In this document: positions 16,470 through 24,353 of the stretch, in pieces
Layout of the letters: each line of letters starts with the position of its first letter
Numbering within the stretch: position 1 is the first letter of the stretch
Source of the DNA: Butyrivibrio sp. YAB3001
GTDB taxonomy: Bacteria > Bacillota > Clostridia > Lachnospirales > Lachnospiraceae
Assembly: GCF_900112195.1 (NCBI RefSeq)
Contig: NZ_FOKR01000011.1
Span: forward strand, 91,120 to 155,119
Length of the DNA: 64,000 bases
Direction: 5' to 3'
Position numbers and translations under genes: made by a program
The notes under the pieces: model-generated
What the model was told of the DNA's origin: nothing
What the model saw: only the letters and a program-made list of their open reading frames with translations
The model's database searches: none

Positions 16470-16577
16470 ATGAAGGAGAAAGGGGCAAATGATGTAATCA
16501 CTGTTATTGTGGCGGGAGTAATAATATTCGGAATTTTAGGCGGGTTATTATTTGTAGATAAATACGCGAGTCGTTAA
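16470..16577 (+). CDS. 35-residue single-pass membrane peptide
   Basis: ATG 16470 follows AAAGGAG at ideal distance, 13 bases after the last GTPase gene. The peptide has a short charged N-terminus (MKEKGAND), one membrane helix (VITVIVAGVIIFGILGGLLFV) and a basic tail (DKYASR). It ends directly before the TGCGAC repeat array. It could belong to the GTPase operon as a small membrane component. Expression is inferred from the ribosome site and composition. Confidence 0.55.
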   Translation: MKEKGANDVITVIVAGVIIFGILGGLLFVDKYASR

Positions 16578-16578
16578 C

Positions 16579-16645
16579 TGCGACGTTTTGCGACAAAATG
16601 CGACGGATTGTCCCGGTTTTGCGACGAATTGCGACGTTTTGTCCA
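16579..16645. repeat. Helically phased TGCGAC array
   Basis: TGCGAC occurs at 16579, 16589, 16599, 16620 and 16630. The variant TGTCC(C/A) lies at 16609 and 16640. Spacing is 10 bases, with one 11-base step, so all sites face one side of the helix. The array ends next to the -35 box at 16646, the classic place for a multimeric activator or repressor. It may alternatively be part of an origin of transfer. Confidence 0.7.
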
Positions 16646-16674
16646 TTGCAAGCCATTTTTAGGGATGATATTAT
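16646..16674 (+). promoter_or_regulatory. Promoter of the conjugation operon
   Basis: TTGCAA (16646-16651) and TATTAT (16669-16674) are 17 bases apart. The array of TGCGAC sites lies immediately upstream and two terminator-like hairpins lie between this promoter and the first gene (16846). Confidence 0.6.
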
Positions 16675-16681
16675 TATAGTG

Positions 16682-16720
16682 GACAAGGGAGCAGGTAAGA
16701 GCCAAGCTTCCTTGTCTTTC
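16682..16720 (+). terminator. First leader hairpin of the conjugation operon
   Basis: An 11-bp stem (16682-16692 with 16706-16716, one G-T pair) is followed by TTTCTT. It begins about one turn after the promoter, so most transcripts would meet it at once. Confidence 0.6.
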
Positions 16721-16751
16721 TTATGCGCATAATTGAATAAGGGAAATTTAG

Positions 16752-16800
16752 AGCGTCAGCTCATGACTGAGAAATCAGTTGTGGGTCTGGCGCTTTTCTT
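16752..16800 (+). terminator. Second leader hairpin of the conjugation operon
   Basis: AGCGTCAG (16752-16759) pairs with CTGGCGCT (16787-16794). A second stem, ACTGA-GAAA-TCAGT (16766-16779), sits in between with a GNRA-type loop. TTTTCTTTT follows. This branched leader could be an attenuator or a protein- or ligand-sensing RNA. Confidence 0.55.
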
Positions 16801-16845
16801 TTGCCCGAAAGCAGATGGCTCAATAAAAGAAGAGAGGAAGAAGTT

Positions 16846-17916
16846 ATGGATTTTGAAGAATTCAAAGAAGCCATTACCAAGGATGTTAAGAAAGCAGTGG
16901 ATGAGCGACTTGGCACCAACACAGAGGTCGAGATCAGGCATAACAATAAGACAAACTACTCTTATGATGCTCTGATCGTAAGACCTGAGGGTGCTGAGGT
17001 TGGAGTGAGTCTTGATTCGGACCAGCTGTACAAAGGCTTTGAGAACGGAATTGATTACAACACAATCGTATCCGGAGCTGCTGATCAGGCAGCCAAAGCT
17101 CTTAAGGAAGGACCTGAGTTCGATATCGACATGTTCTCTGATTACGGTCAGATGAAGGAAAAGCTTTCAATTGAAGTCATCTCTGCTGAGAGAAATGCAG
17201 ACATCCTCGTAAATGTTCCTCATAAGAACCTTGAGGATATGGCGATTGTCTACCGCTTCAATGTGGGTATGACTCCTGAGGGAAGAGGCACAATCCTGGT
17301 TACAAACGACATGCTTGATAAGTACGGAATCACTGCAGAGCAGCTTCATGCTGATGCTCTGGAGAGTGCTCCTGAGATCAGGCCTGTAGTTATCAAGGGA
17401 ATGTCAGAATTCCTTGCAGAGATGATGGGTGCTGAACAGGCAGAAATGCTTGGTTTTGCACCTGTTCAGGATGAGCCGGTACTTGTGGCATCTGTTCCTG
17501 ACAACATCAAGGGAGCCGGAATCATAGCCTACACCGACTTTATGGATAAAGCGGCTGAGAGGATTGGCGGCGACTTCTATATTCTCCCTGCATCGATTCA
17601 CGAGGTTCTCCTTGTGAAAGATGATGGCATGGTCAGCAAGGAACACCTTGAAATGATGGTAAAAGAGGTAAATGCCACCACGGTAGATCCTTCAGAGCAG
17701 CTTACCGATAGTGTTTACCACTACGATTCCAAGGAAAAGATCTTTGAGCTGGCTGATAAGTTTGAGGCCAGGACCAAGGGAGAGAAGGAAATCGTAGGTA
17801 AGGAGAAAGGCTCACTGATGGCTGAGATCAAGGAGAAGCAGAAAGAAGTAGCTGCAACGCCTAAGAAGGAAACACCTGAGATCAAGCCAAAAGCTAAGGG
17901 AGGGGAAGCAAAATAA
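16846..17916 (+). CDS. DUF5688 family protein, first gene of the conjugation operon
   Basis: The 356-residue acidic protein has the DUF5688 layout: an N-terminal 'FEEFKEAITKDVKKAV', central 'DILVNVPHKNLEDMAIVYRF', and 'GTILVTNDMLDKYGITAEQLHADAL', then a Lys/Glu-rich tail. ATG 16846 is used since the sequence from 16801 lies inside the leader hairpin. DUF5688 proteins accompany Firmicute ICE transfer genes; their molecular function is unknown. Confidence 0.8.
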   Translation: MDFEEFKEAITKDVKKAVDERLGTNTEVEIRHNNKTNYSYDALIVRPEGAEVGVSLDSDQLYKGFENGIDYNTIVSGAADQAAKALKEGPEFDIDMFSDYGQMKEKLSIEVISAERNADILVNVPHKNLEDMAIVYRFNVGMTPEGRGTILVTNDMLDKYGITAEQLHADALESAPEIRPVVIKGMSEFLAEMMGAEQAEMLGFAPVQDEPVLVASVPDNIKGAGIIAYTDFMDKAAERIGGDFYILPASIHEVLLVKDDGMVSKEHLEMMVKEVNATTVDPSEQLTDSVYHYDSKEKIFELADKFEARTKGEKEIVGKEKGSLMAEIKEKQKEVAATPKKETPEIKPKAKGGEAK

Positions 17917-17917
17917 G

Positions 17918-18166
17918 ATGATTTTTTCGAAGGATAAGCCAAAGAACTGCCGCGGTTGTCAGCATAAAGACGTCTGCGACGGAGTAAAAAGAAGATGTGT
18001 ATACAGACAGGAAAAGCTGGAAAAGAACTTTGGGGATGACTACCCATGTAAAGGCTGTTGTTATGGGGAGTGTAGCAGAATCTGCTTCCCCTGCTATAAG
18101 AACCTTTTAGGACAGCCGGGAATAAAAGAGTGGGAAGCTGCGCACCCGAAGGTCAACCTCGGATAA
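17918..18166 (+). CDS. Cysteine-rich small protein of the transfer operon
   Basis: The 82-residue protein has eleven or more cysteines in CxxC-type clusters ('CRGCQHKDVC', 'CKGCCYGECSRICFPC'), suggesting binding of zinc or another metal. It starts one base after the DUF5688 stop codon, without a strong separate ribosome site, so it is probably translationally coupled. It was not recognised as a named family. Confidence 0.6.
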   Translation: MIFSKDKPKNCRGCQHKDVCDGVKRRCVYRQEKLEKNFGDDYPCKGCCYGECSRICFPCYKNLLGQPGIKEWEAAHPKVNLG

Positions 18167-18209
18167 GCTTGGGTTTTCCTTTGATAAATCAAGCAGAAAG
18201 GGGGATAGC

Positions 18210-18314
18210 ATGGAAGTTTATGAATTTGACGACGTTGTCGTTATAGTCATGAAGGGGGTGACGCTGATTGCAATCAGATCAGACGACGAAAGAGAGCATC
18301 GAGTTCTGCTATAG
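18210..18314 (+). CDS. Possible 34-residue ORF overlapping pcfB
   Basis: ATG 18210 follows AAAGGGGG and the frame reads MEVYEFDDVVVIVMKG... to a TAG at 18314. It overlaps the start of the PcfB gene (18268) in another frame. It could be a small protein or a coupling leader for the weak TTG start of pcfB. Confidence 0.3.
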   Translation: MEVYEFDDVVVIVMKGVTLIAIRSDDEREHRVLL

Positions 18315-18762
18315 GCGTGCACTTCAGGCAAAAGACCTTACTGCCAGGAATCTGGTAAGGCTCATAAAGCTTGCAAAATTCATCTGCAATAAGGTCAAAG
18401 AATCAAAGGACCCGGAAGTAAAGCATGGGAAGATGAAGATAAAGGACCTGATCCGAAAGGATGAAGGTGCTACCAGCGTTGATGTTTCCAAGACAGAGCT
18501 TAGGGATTTCAAGAGAGTAGCCAAAAGATATGGCGTTGACTTCGCTATTGTGAAACACAAGACTGAAGATAAGACGCTGTACTCAGTATTCTTCAAGGCT
18601 AAAGATCAGGAAGCCATAAACGATCTGATCAATTACTACACGGAGAAAAGGCTCTTGAAGGAGAGCAGGCCTTCTCTTAGGGAACATCTTAAGGAACTGA
18701 AGGACAAAGTCAAAAATGCTCCCCATAAGATCATTCACAGGGCAAAGGAGAGGAGCAGATGA
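18268..18762 (+). CDS. PcfB family (DUF3801) conjugation protein
   Basis: The 164-residue basic protein matches PcfB/DUF3801: 'LTARNLVRLIKLAKFICNK', 'TSVDVSKTELRDFKRVAKRYGVDFAIVKHK' and 'TLYSVFFKAKDQEAINDLI'. PcfB-type proteins work with the relaxase and coupling protein to process DNA for transfer. The start is TTG 18268 after GGGGGTG. The stop overlaps the VirD4 ATG in ATGA. Confidence 0.85.
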   Translation: MQSDQTTKESIEFCYRRALQAKDLTARNLVRLIKLAKFICNKVKESKDPEVKHGKMKIKDLIRKDEGATSVDVSKTELRDFKRVAKRYGVDFAIVKHKTEDKTLYSVFFKAKDQEAINDLINYYTEKRLLKESRPSLREHLKELKDKVKNAPHKIIHRAKERSR

Positions 18763-20387
18763 TTACATTAGATACTCTTCTCCATAACCCCAGGGCTCTT
18801 ATCGGAATCATTGGCTTTGTTGTGATGATGCTGGTCTTAACCATCTGGGACAAAAGGGAAAATAGGCGAAATTTTAAGAAACGCATAGAATTTGGTTCTG
18901 CCAAATGGGGAACCAAAAAGGACATAGAGCCCTACATAGACCCAGTGTTTGACCAGAATGTCATTCTTTCGGAATCTGAGATGCTGACAATGAACTCAAG
19001 ACCTGAGAATCCCAAGTACGCCAGGAACAAAAACGTCATGGTAATTGGTGGTTCCGGTTCAGGTAAGACGAGATTCTTTGTTAAGCCCAACCTTCTTCAG
19101 ATGCACTCATCCTATGTGGTTACTGATCCAAAGGGTCAGCTTCTACCAGAAACGGGGACAGCTCTTTTGAAAAATGGATACAGGATCAAGGTGTTTAACT
19201 CTATCAACTTCAAGAAGAGTATGCATTATAACCCATTTATGTATATCCATTCGGAAAAAGACATCCTGAAGTTGGTCAGTGTACTCATGCTAAATACCAA
19301 GGGTGAAGGCAGTGGATCAAATTCCGATCCCTTCTGGGACAAAGCAGAAAGGCTGCTGTACACAGCGCTCATAGGATATATCCATTATGAAGCGCCAAAA
19401 GCTGAGCAGAATTTCACCACACTTCTTGAGATGATCAATGCAATGGAAGTCAGAGAGGATGATGAGAACTTCAAAAATGCTATCGATCTCCTTTTTGATG
19501 AACTTGAGGAAAAAGATCCCGAGCACTTTGCAGTAAGGCAGTACAAGAAATATAAACTTGCTGCCGGCAAGACTGCTAAGTCTATTTTGGTTTCCTGCGG
19601 TGCTAGAATGGCTCCTTTTGATATTGCGGAGCTGCGGGAACTTACTTCCTATGATGAGCTGGAGCTTGATACCTTAGGGGATGAGAAGACAGCTCTTTTC
19701 CTGATCATGTCAGATACGGATGGAACATTCTCATTCCTCATAAGCATGATCTACACTCAGCTATTTAACCTTTTGTGTGAAAAAGCTGATGATGTGTATG
19801 GGGGAAGGCTTCCGGTCCATGTAAGGTGCCTCATCGATGAGTTCGCCAACTGCGGAAAGATTCCGGGGATAGAAAGACTTGTAGCCACAATCCGAAGCAG
19901 AGAGATTTCAGCCTGTATAATTCTTCAGGCCAAGTCCCAGTTAAAGGCAATCTACAAGGATGATTCCGAGACTATTGTGGGCAACATGGATTCTCAGATA
20001 TTCCTTGGCGGAACCGAGCAGAACACGCTCAAAGATTTAAACGCCATCCTGGGAAAAGAGACAATCGACTATATCAACCTTCAGGACACAAGGGGCAACT
20101 CAGAGAGTAAAGCCAACAATTTCCAGAAGGCAGGTCGTGATCTTATGACCATGGATGAGCTGGCTGTTATGGATGGTGGAAAATGTATCGTTCAGGTTCG
20201 AGGTGTAAGACCATTTCTTTCAAAGAAATATGACCTGACACAGCATCCACGCTACAAACAGACAGCGGATTACAGCAAAAAGAACTATTTCGATATCGAG
20301 AAGTTCTTGAAGCAAAAAGACAACTTAATATTGAAACCCGATGACGAGTACATAGTCATCGACGAAAATGAAGCAGGTAACTATTAA
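18759..20387 (+). CDS. virD4: VirD4-like type IV coupling protein
   Basis: The 542-residue membrane-anchored ATPase would link the relaxosome to the mating channel. A single N-terminal membrane helix (about residues 12-28) is followed by 'FGSAKWG', Walker A GGSGSGKT at 97-104, 'VVTDPKGQL' and the Walker B-like 'CLIDEFANCGKIPG'. It has the CD1115-type layout of Tn1549-like elements. It is coupled by a four-base overlap to pcfB and followed by the Maff2 gene. Confidence 0.93.
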   Translation: MITLDTLLHNPRALIGIIGFVVMMLVLTIWDKRENRRNFKKRIEFGSAKWGTKKDIEPYIDPVFDQNVILSESEMLTMNSRPENPKYARNKNVMVIGGSGSGKTRFFVKPNLLQMHSSYVVTDPKGQLLPETGTALLKNGYRIKVFNSINFKKSMHYNPFMYIHSEKDILKLVSVLMLNTKGEGSGSNSDPFWDKAERLLYTALIGYIHYEAPKAEQNFTTLLEMINAMEVREDDENFKNAIDLLFDELEEKDPEHFAVRQYKKYKLAAGKTAKSILVSCGARMAPFDIAELRELTSYDELELDTLGDEKTALFLIMSDTDGTFSFLISMIYTQLFNLLCEKADDVYGGRLPVHVRCLIDEFANCGKIPGIERLVATIRSREISACIILQAKSQLKAIYKDDSETIVGNMDSQIFLGGTEQNTLKDLNAILGKETIDYINLQDTRGNSESKANNFQKAGRDLMTMDELAVMDGGKCIVQVRGVRPFLSKKYDLTQHPRYKQTADYSKKNYFDIEKFLKQKDNLILKPDDEYIVIDENEAGNY

Positions 20388-20449
20388 CCGGCATCCCAGC
20401 ATCACGAGGGGTGTCGCTAACCAAAAACAATTATTGGAGGAAAAGAATT

Positions 20450-20662
20450 ATGGCATTTTTTCAGAGCAGCGTAACAGTTTTACAGACACTTGTAATCGCA
20501 CTTGGTGCAGGTCTTGGTATCTGGGGTGGTGTAAACCTCATGGAGGGCTACGGCGGAGATAACCCTGGAGCAAAGTCTCAGGGTATGAAGCAGTTGATGG
20601 CTGGTGGCGGAATCGCCCTCATCGGTACCACACTTGTACCTCTTCTTGCAGGTCTTTTCTGA
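20450..20662 (+). CDS. Maff2 family small membrane protein
   Basis: The 70-residue protein has two hydrophobic segments ('VTVLQTLVIALGAGLGIWGGVNLMEGYG' and 'GGGIALIGTTLVPLLAGLF') around a short loop, as in Maff2/VirB2-like pilin-size proteins of Firmicute conjugation systems. ATG 20450 follows TTGGAGG. A terminator directly after it could make it the most abundant product of the upstream part of the operon. Confidence 0.85.
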   Translation: MAFFQSSVTVLQTLVIALGAGLGIWGGVNLMEGYGGDNPGAKSQGMKQLMAGGGIALIGTTLVPLLAGLF

Positions 20663-20687
20663 TCCGCGAGGAGGGAAGGAATCAGGT

Positions 20688-20714
20688 CGGGGAGTAACAA
20701 CTCCCCGGCTTTTT
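20688..20714 (+). terminator. Intrinsic terminator inside the transfer operon
   Basis: CGGGGAGT (20688-20695) and ACTCCCCG (20700-20707) form an 8-bp stem with a 4-base loop, followed by GCTTTTT. Partial termination here would raise Maff2 relative to the downstream channel genes. Confidence 0.75.
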
Positions 20715-20744
20715 CCAAATTAGTAGAAATAATGGAGGGCATGA

Positions 20745-21611
20745 ATGGAAGCCGTACTTGAACAAATAGAAGAGTGGGTTAGAAACATGCTCATTGAAGG
20801 AATAATGGAACACCTGACAGGCGTCTTTGACTCGATGAATACAGAAGTAGGCGAAGTCACAAACATTGTTGGCCAGACACCGGCAAGCTTTATGCCTTCA
20901 GTCTATAACCTGATCAGAAATCTGTCAGAGAACGTGATAATGCCTGTGGCGGGAATAATACTTACGTTTATTGCCTGCTACGAGCTTATCCAGCTTGTTA
21001 TAAGTCACAACAATCTTGCGAACTTTGAGACCTGGATTTTTTTCAAGTGGGTTCTCAAAACCTTTGTTGCAGTAACACTTATCACAAACACTTTTACCAT
21101 AACCATGGCAGTATTTGATGTTGCCAAATGGATAATCGACCAAAGCGGAGGAATAATAGCAGCCAGCACGGCAATTGATGCATCAGCTCTTGCCGGTATG
21201 CAGTCTACACTTGAAGCAATGGAGACCGGAGAACTATTCAGTGTCTTTTTACAGACCTTTGTTCTTCAGTTCCTTGTAAGAGTAGCAGCAATCTTTATTT
21301 ACATCATAGTGAATGGAAGAATGGTGGAGATCTATCTTACAATCTCCCTTGCACCTATTCCTTTTTCAACCTTCGGAAATCAGGAACAGTCCCAGATTGG
21401 GCAGAATTATTTCAGATCAGTATGTGCTCTTGGATTCCAGGGATTCCTTATTATGGTCTGCGTAGGAATATATGCAGTGCTTATCCAGTCGATAGCATTT
21501 TCATCTGATATCATGGGCTCACTTTGGAAAGCGTTTGGATTTACGGTACTCTTGGGATTCACACTTCTTAAGACCGGTTCTATAGCAAAGAGTATTGTTC
21601 ATGCACATTAA
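20745..21611 (+). CDS. VirB6/TrbL-like conjugation membrane protein (CD1112 type)
   Basis: The 288-residue protein has an amphipathic N-terminal region and about six membrane helices (about residues 60-82, 100-125, 160-200, 210-225, 232-255 and 258-275). 'ISLAPIPFSTFGNQEQSQIGQNYF' is the conserved cytoplasmic loop typical of the TrbL/VirB6 superfamily. It would form part of the inner-membrane channel. It sits between Maff2 and PrgI, as in Tn1549-like elements. Confidence 0.87.
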   Translation: MEAVLEQIEEWVRNMLIEGIMEHLTGVFDSMNTEVGEVTNIVGQTPASFMPSVYNLIRNLSENVIMPVAGIILTFIACYELIQLVISHNNLANFETWIFFKWVLKTFVAVTLITNTFTITMAVFDVAKWIIDQSGGIIAASTAIDASALAGMQSTLEAMETGELFSVFLQTFVLQFLVRVAAIFIYIIVNGRMVEIYLTISLAPIPFSTFGNQEQSQIGQNYFRSVCALGFQGFLIMVCVGIYAVLIQSIAFSSDIMGSLWKAFGFTVLLGFTLLKTGSIAKSIVHAH

Positions 21612-21622
21612 GAAGGAGGGCT

Positions 21623-22051
21623 ATGGCAAATTATATCAGCGTACCTCGTGATTTTTCCAAGGTTAAATCCAAGGTATGTTTCAACCTGACTAAAAGGCAG
21701 CTTATATGCTTTTCACTTGGGGCGATGATTGGTGTTCCGACATTTTTCCTGATAAAAAGACTTGGCAATGTAACAGTGGCAACACTGGGGATGATGATCT
21801 CCATGATGCCGCTGTTTTTTCTTGCCATGTATGAAAAGAATGAGCAGCCGCTTGAGGTGTTCTTGGAGCATTTCATAGATGCGACTTTTGAAAGACCCAA
21901 GAAACGCCCATATATAACACAAAATTATTATGCTCTGCTTGCTAAGATAGCGGAGCTGGAAAGGAAAATAAAGACAGATGATAAGACCTTTTCAAAGGAC
22001 AGACAAAAAGAAAAACGTCCCGGAAAGCGCTCAGGCAAGCATTCCCTTTGA
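21623..22051 (+). CDS. PrgI family protein
   Basis: The 142-residue protein begins 'YISVPRDFSKVKSKVCFNLTKRQLICFSLGA', the PrgI signature, with two membrane helices (about residues 28-48 and 52-72) and a basic C-terminal tail. PrgI is a VirB3-like partner of VirB4. The last 74 bases overlap the VirB4 reading frame. Confidence 0.87.
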   Translation: MANYISVPRDFSKVKSKVCFNLTKRQLICFSLGAMIGVPTFFLIKRLGNVTVATLGMMISMMPLFFLAMYEKNEQPLEVFLEHFIDATFERPKKRPYITQNYYALLAKIAELERKIKTDDKTFSKDRQKEKRPGKRSGKHSL

Positions 22052-24353
22052 GCGAATGTTTCCTGACGGTATCTGCAGAGTAGGGAAAGACTTTTACTCA
22101 AAGACGATACAGTTTCAGGATATTAACTATCAGCTGGCGCAGCAGGAAGACCAGACAGAGATTTTCGAAGAGTGGTGCAGCTTCCTGAATTTCTTTGACA
22201 GTTCTGTGCATTTTCAGTTGTCTTTTCTGAATATGTCCACAGATGCAGAGAAGTTTGAGAAAAAGATAGCTATAAGGCACAGAGATGATGGCTATGACAG
22301 AGTCCGAGATGAATACAGCCGAATGCTCTTTCGTCAGATGCAGGCAGGAAACAACGGACTTACAAAGACCAAGTATCTTACCTTTGGTATTCACGCAGAT
22401 TCAATGAAGAGTGCGAAGCCACGACTCATCCATATTGAGACAGATCTTCTCAATAATTTCAAACGTCTTGGAGTCCTGGCGCAGACCCTTAATGGAAAAG
22501 AGAGACTGGAGCTTATGCACGCTCAGTTCCATATGGGAGATGATGCCAAGTTCTTCTTTGACTGGAAAGATACAGTAAGAGCAGGCGCTTCCGTTAAGGA
22601 TGCAATTGCTCCATCAAGCTTTGAATTTGTGAACGGAAGGCTGTTTAAGGTGGGTGAGACTTACGGAACAGTCAGCTTCCTTCAGATTACGGCATCAGAT
22701 ATAAGTGACAGAATGCTGGCAGATTTCCTCAGTATGGAATCCAGCCAGATTATCACAATGCATCTGCAGTCAGTAAATCAGAATGAGGCTATAAAGACAA
22801 TCAAGCACACTATCACAGAGCTGGATCGTTCCAAGATTGAGGAGCAGAAAAAGGCTGTTCGTGCCGGTTACGACATGGACATAATTCCTTCAGATCTTGC
22901 CACTTACGGCAAAGATGCCAAGGCACTTCTGAAGGAGCTGCAGTCTCAGAATGAGCGAATGTTCCTCATGACATTTATTATTATGAATACCGGAAGCAGC
23001 AAACAGGACCTTGAGAACAATTTCTTCCAGGCAAACAGTATTGCCCAGAAGCATAACTGTAATTTGGTCCGCCTCGACTTCCAGCAGGAGCAGGGGCTTA
23101 TGAGCATGCTCCCTCTTGCAAGTAATCTAATCGATATCAGAAGGGGAATGACAACCTCATCAACAGCGATCTTTGTGCCATTCACCACACAGGAGTTGTT
23201 CCAGACGGGAAAAGAGTCTTTGTATTATGGACTTAATGCTCTTTCCAACAACCTTATCATGGTGGACAGAAAGATGCTTAAGAATCCTAATGGACTTATC
23301 CTTGGCACACCTGGTTCCGGTAAGTCTTTTTCTGCTAAAAGAGAAATCGCAAATGCCTTTCTTGTGACGGATGACGATATCATTATCTCTGATCCTGAAG
23401 CAGAGTACAGGCCCCTGGTGGAACACTTTGGTGGACAGGTGATCAAGATCAGTCCTACCTCAGATCAGTATATCAACCCCATGGACATCAACATGAACTA
23501 CAGCGACGATGATAATCCTATCATGTTGAAAGCAGATTTCATTCTGTCACTCTGTGAGCTGATTGTTGGTGGAAAGGATGGACTTCTTCCTGTGGAAAAG
23601 ACCGTTATAGACAGATGCATTCATCAGATCTATCTGAGGTATTTTGAAGACCCAAGACCTGAGAATATGCCTCTTTTGGAAGATCTCTATAATGAGCTCT
23701 TAAAGCAGGATGAAGCTGAGGCCAAGCACGTGGCGACAGCTCTTGAAATTTATGTTTCAGGTTCCCTGAACGTGTTCAACCACAGGACCAACGTAGATAT
23801 CAAGAACAGGATTGTCTGCTATGACATAAAGGATCTTGGTAAGCAGCTTAAGAAGATTGGCATGTTGATTGTTCAGGATCAGGTCTGGGGAAGAGTCTCG
23901 TCCAACAGAGAATCCGGAAAGTCCACCAGGTACTACTTAGATGAGATGCACTTACTTTTGAAGGAAGATCAGACAGCAGCCTACACGGTTGAAATTTGGA
24001 AGAGATTTCGTAAGTGGGGCGGCATCCCGACTGGTCTGACACAGAACGTCAAGGATCTTCTTGCTTCCAAGGAAGTTGAGAATATCTTTGAAAACTCTGA
24101 TTTTGTTTACATGCTTAATCAGGCCGTTGGCGACAGACAGATTCTTGCAAAGCAGCTGAATATCAGCCCTCATCAGCTCTCGTATGTAACCCATTCGGGA
24201 GAAGGTGAAGGGCTTTTATTTTACGGAAATGTAATTCTGCCATTTGTAGACAGATTCCCTAAGGACCTTGAGCTATACAGTATCATGACCACGAAACCAC
24301 AGGAGGTTCAGGAGGCGAAAGTGGCAGAGGAAAAGCAAAAGGAGCTGGCATAA
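21978..24353 (+). CDS. VirB4-like conjugation ATPase (CD1110 type)
   Basis: The 791-residue ATPase energises the transfer channel. Walker A GTPGSGKS is at residues 443-450, and 'ISDPEAEYRPLV', 'YYLDEMHLLL' (Walker B region) and 'TGLTQNVKDLL' follow in the usual order. ATG 21978 starts inside the prgI gene; the next in-frame Met is near residue 27. The gene ends at the exact start of the NlpC/P60 gene. Confidence 0.92.
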   Translation: MIRPFQRTDKKKNVPESAQASIPFERMFPDGICRVGKDFYSKTIQFQDINYQLAQQEDQTEIFEEWCSFLNFFDSSVHFQLSFLNMSTDAEKFEKKIAIRHRDDGYDRVRDEYSRMLFRQMQAGNNGLTKTKYLTFGIHADSMKSAKPRLIHIETDLLNNFKRLGVLAQTLNGKERLELMHAQFHMGDDAKFFFDWKDTVRAGASVKDAIAPSSFEFVNGRLFKVGETYGTVSFLQITASDISDRMLADFLSMESSQIITMHLQSVNQNEAIKTIKHTITELDRSKIEEQKKAVRAGYDMDIIPSDLATYGKDAKALLKELQSQNERMFLMTFIIMNTGSSKQDLENNFFQANSIAQKHNCNLVRLDFQQEQGLMSMLPLASNLIDIRRGMTTSSTAIFVPFTTQELFQTGKESLYYGLNALSNNLIMVDRKMLKNPNGLILGTPGSGKSFSAKREIANAFLVTDDDIIISDPEAEYRPLVEHFGGQVIKISPTSDQYINPMDINMNYSDDDNPIMLKADFILSLCELIVGGKDGLLPVEKTVIDRCIHQIYLRYFEDPRPENMPLLEDLYNELLKQDEAEAKHVATALEIYVSGSLNVFNHRTNVDIKNRIVCYDIKDLGKQLKKIGMLIVQDQVWGRVSSNRESGKSTRYYLDEMHLLLKEDQTAAYTVEIWKRFRKWGGIPTGLTQNVKDLLASKEVENIFENSDFVYMLNQAVGDRQILAKQLNISPHQLSYVTHSGEGEGLLFYGNVILPFVDRFPKDLELYSIMTTKPQEVQEAKVAEEKQKELA

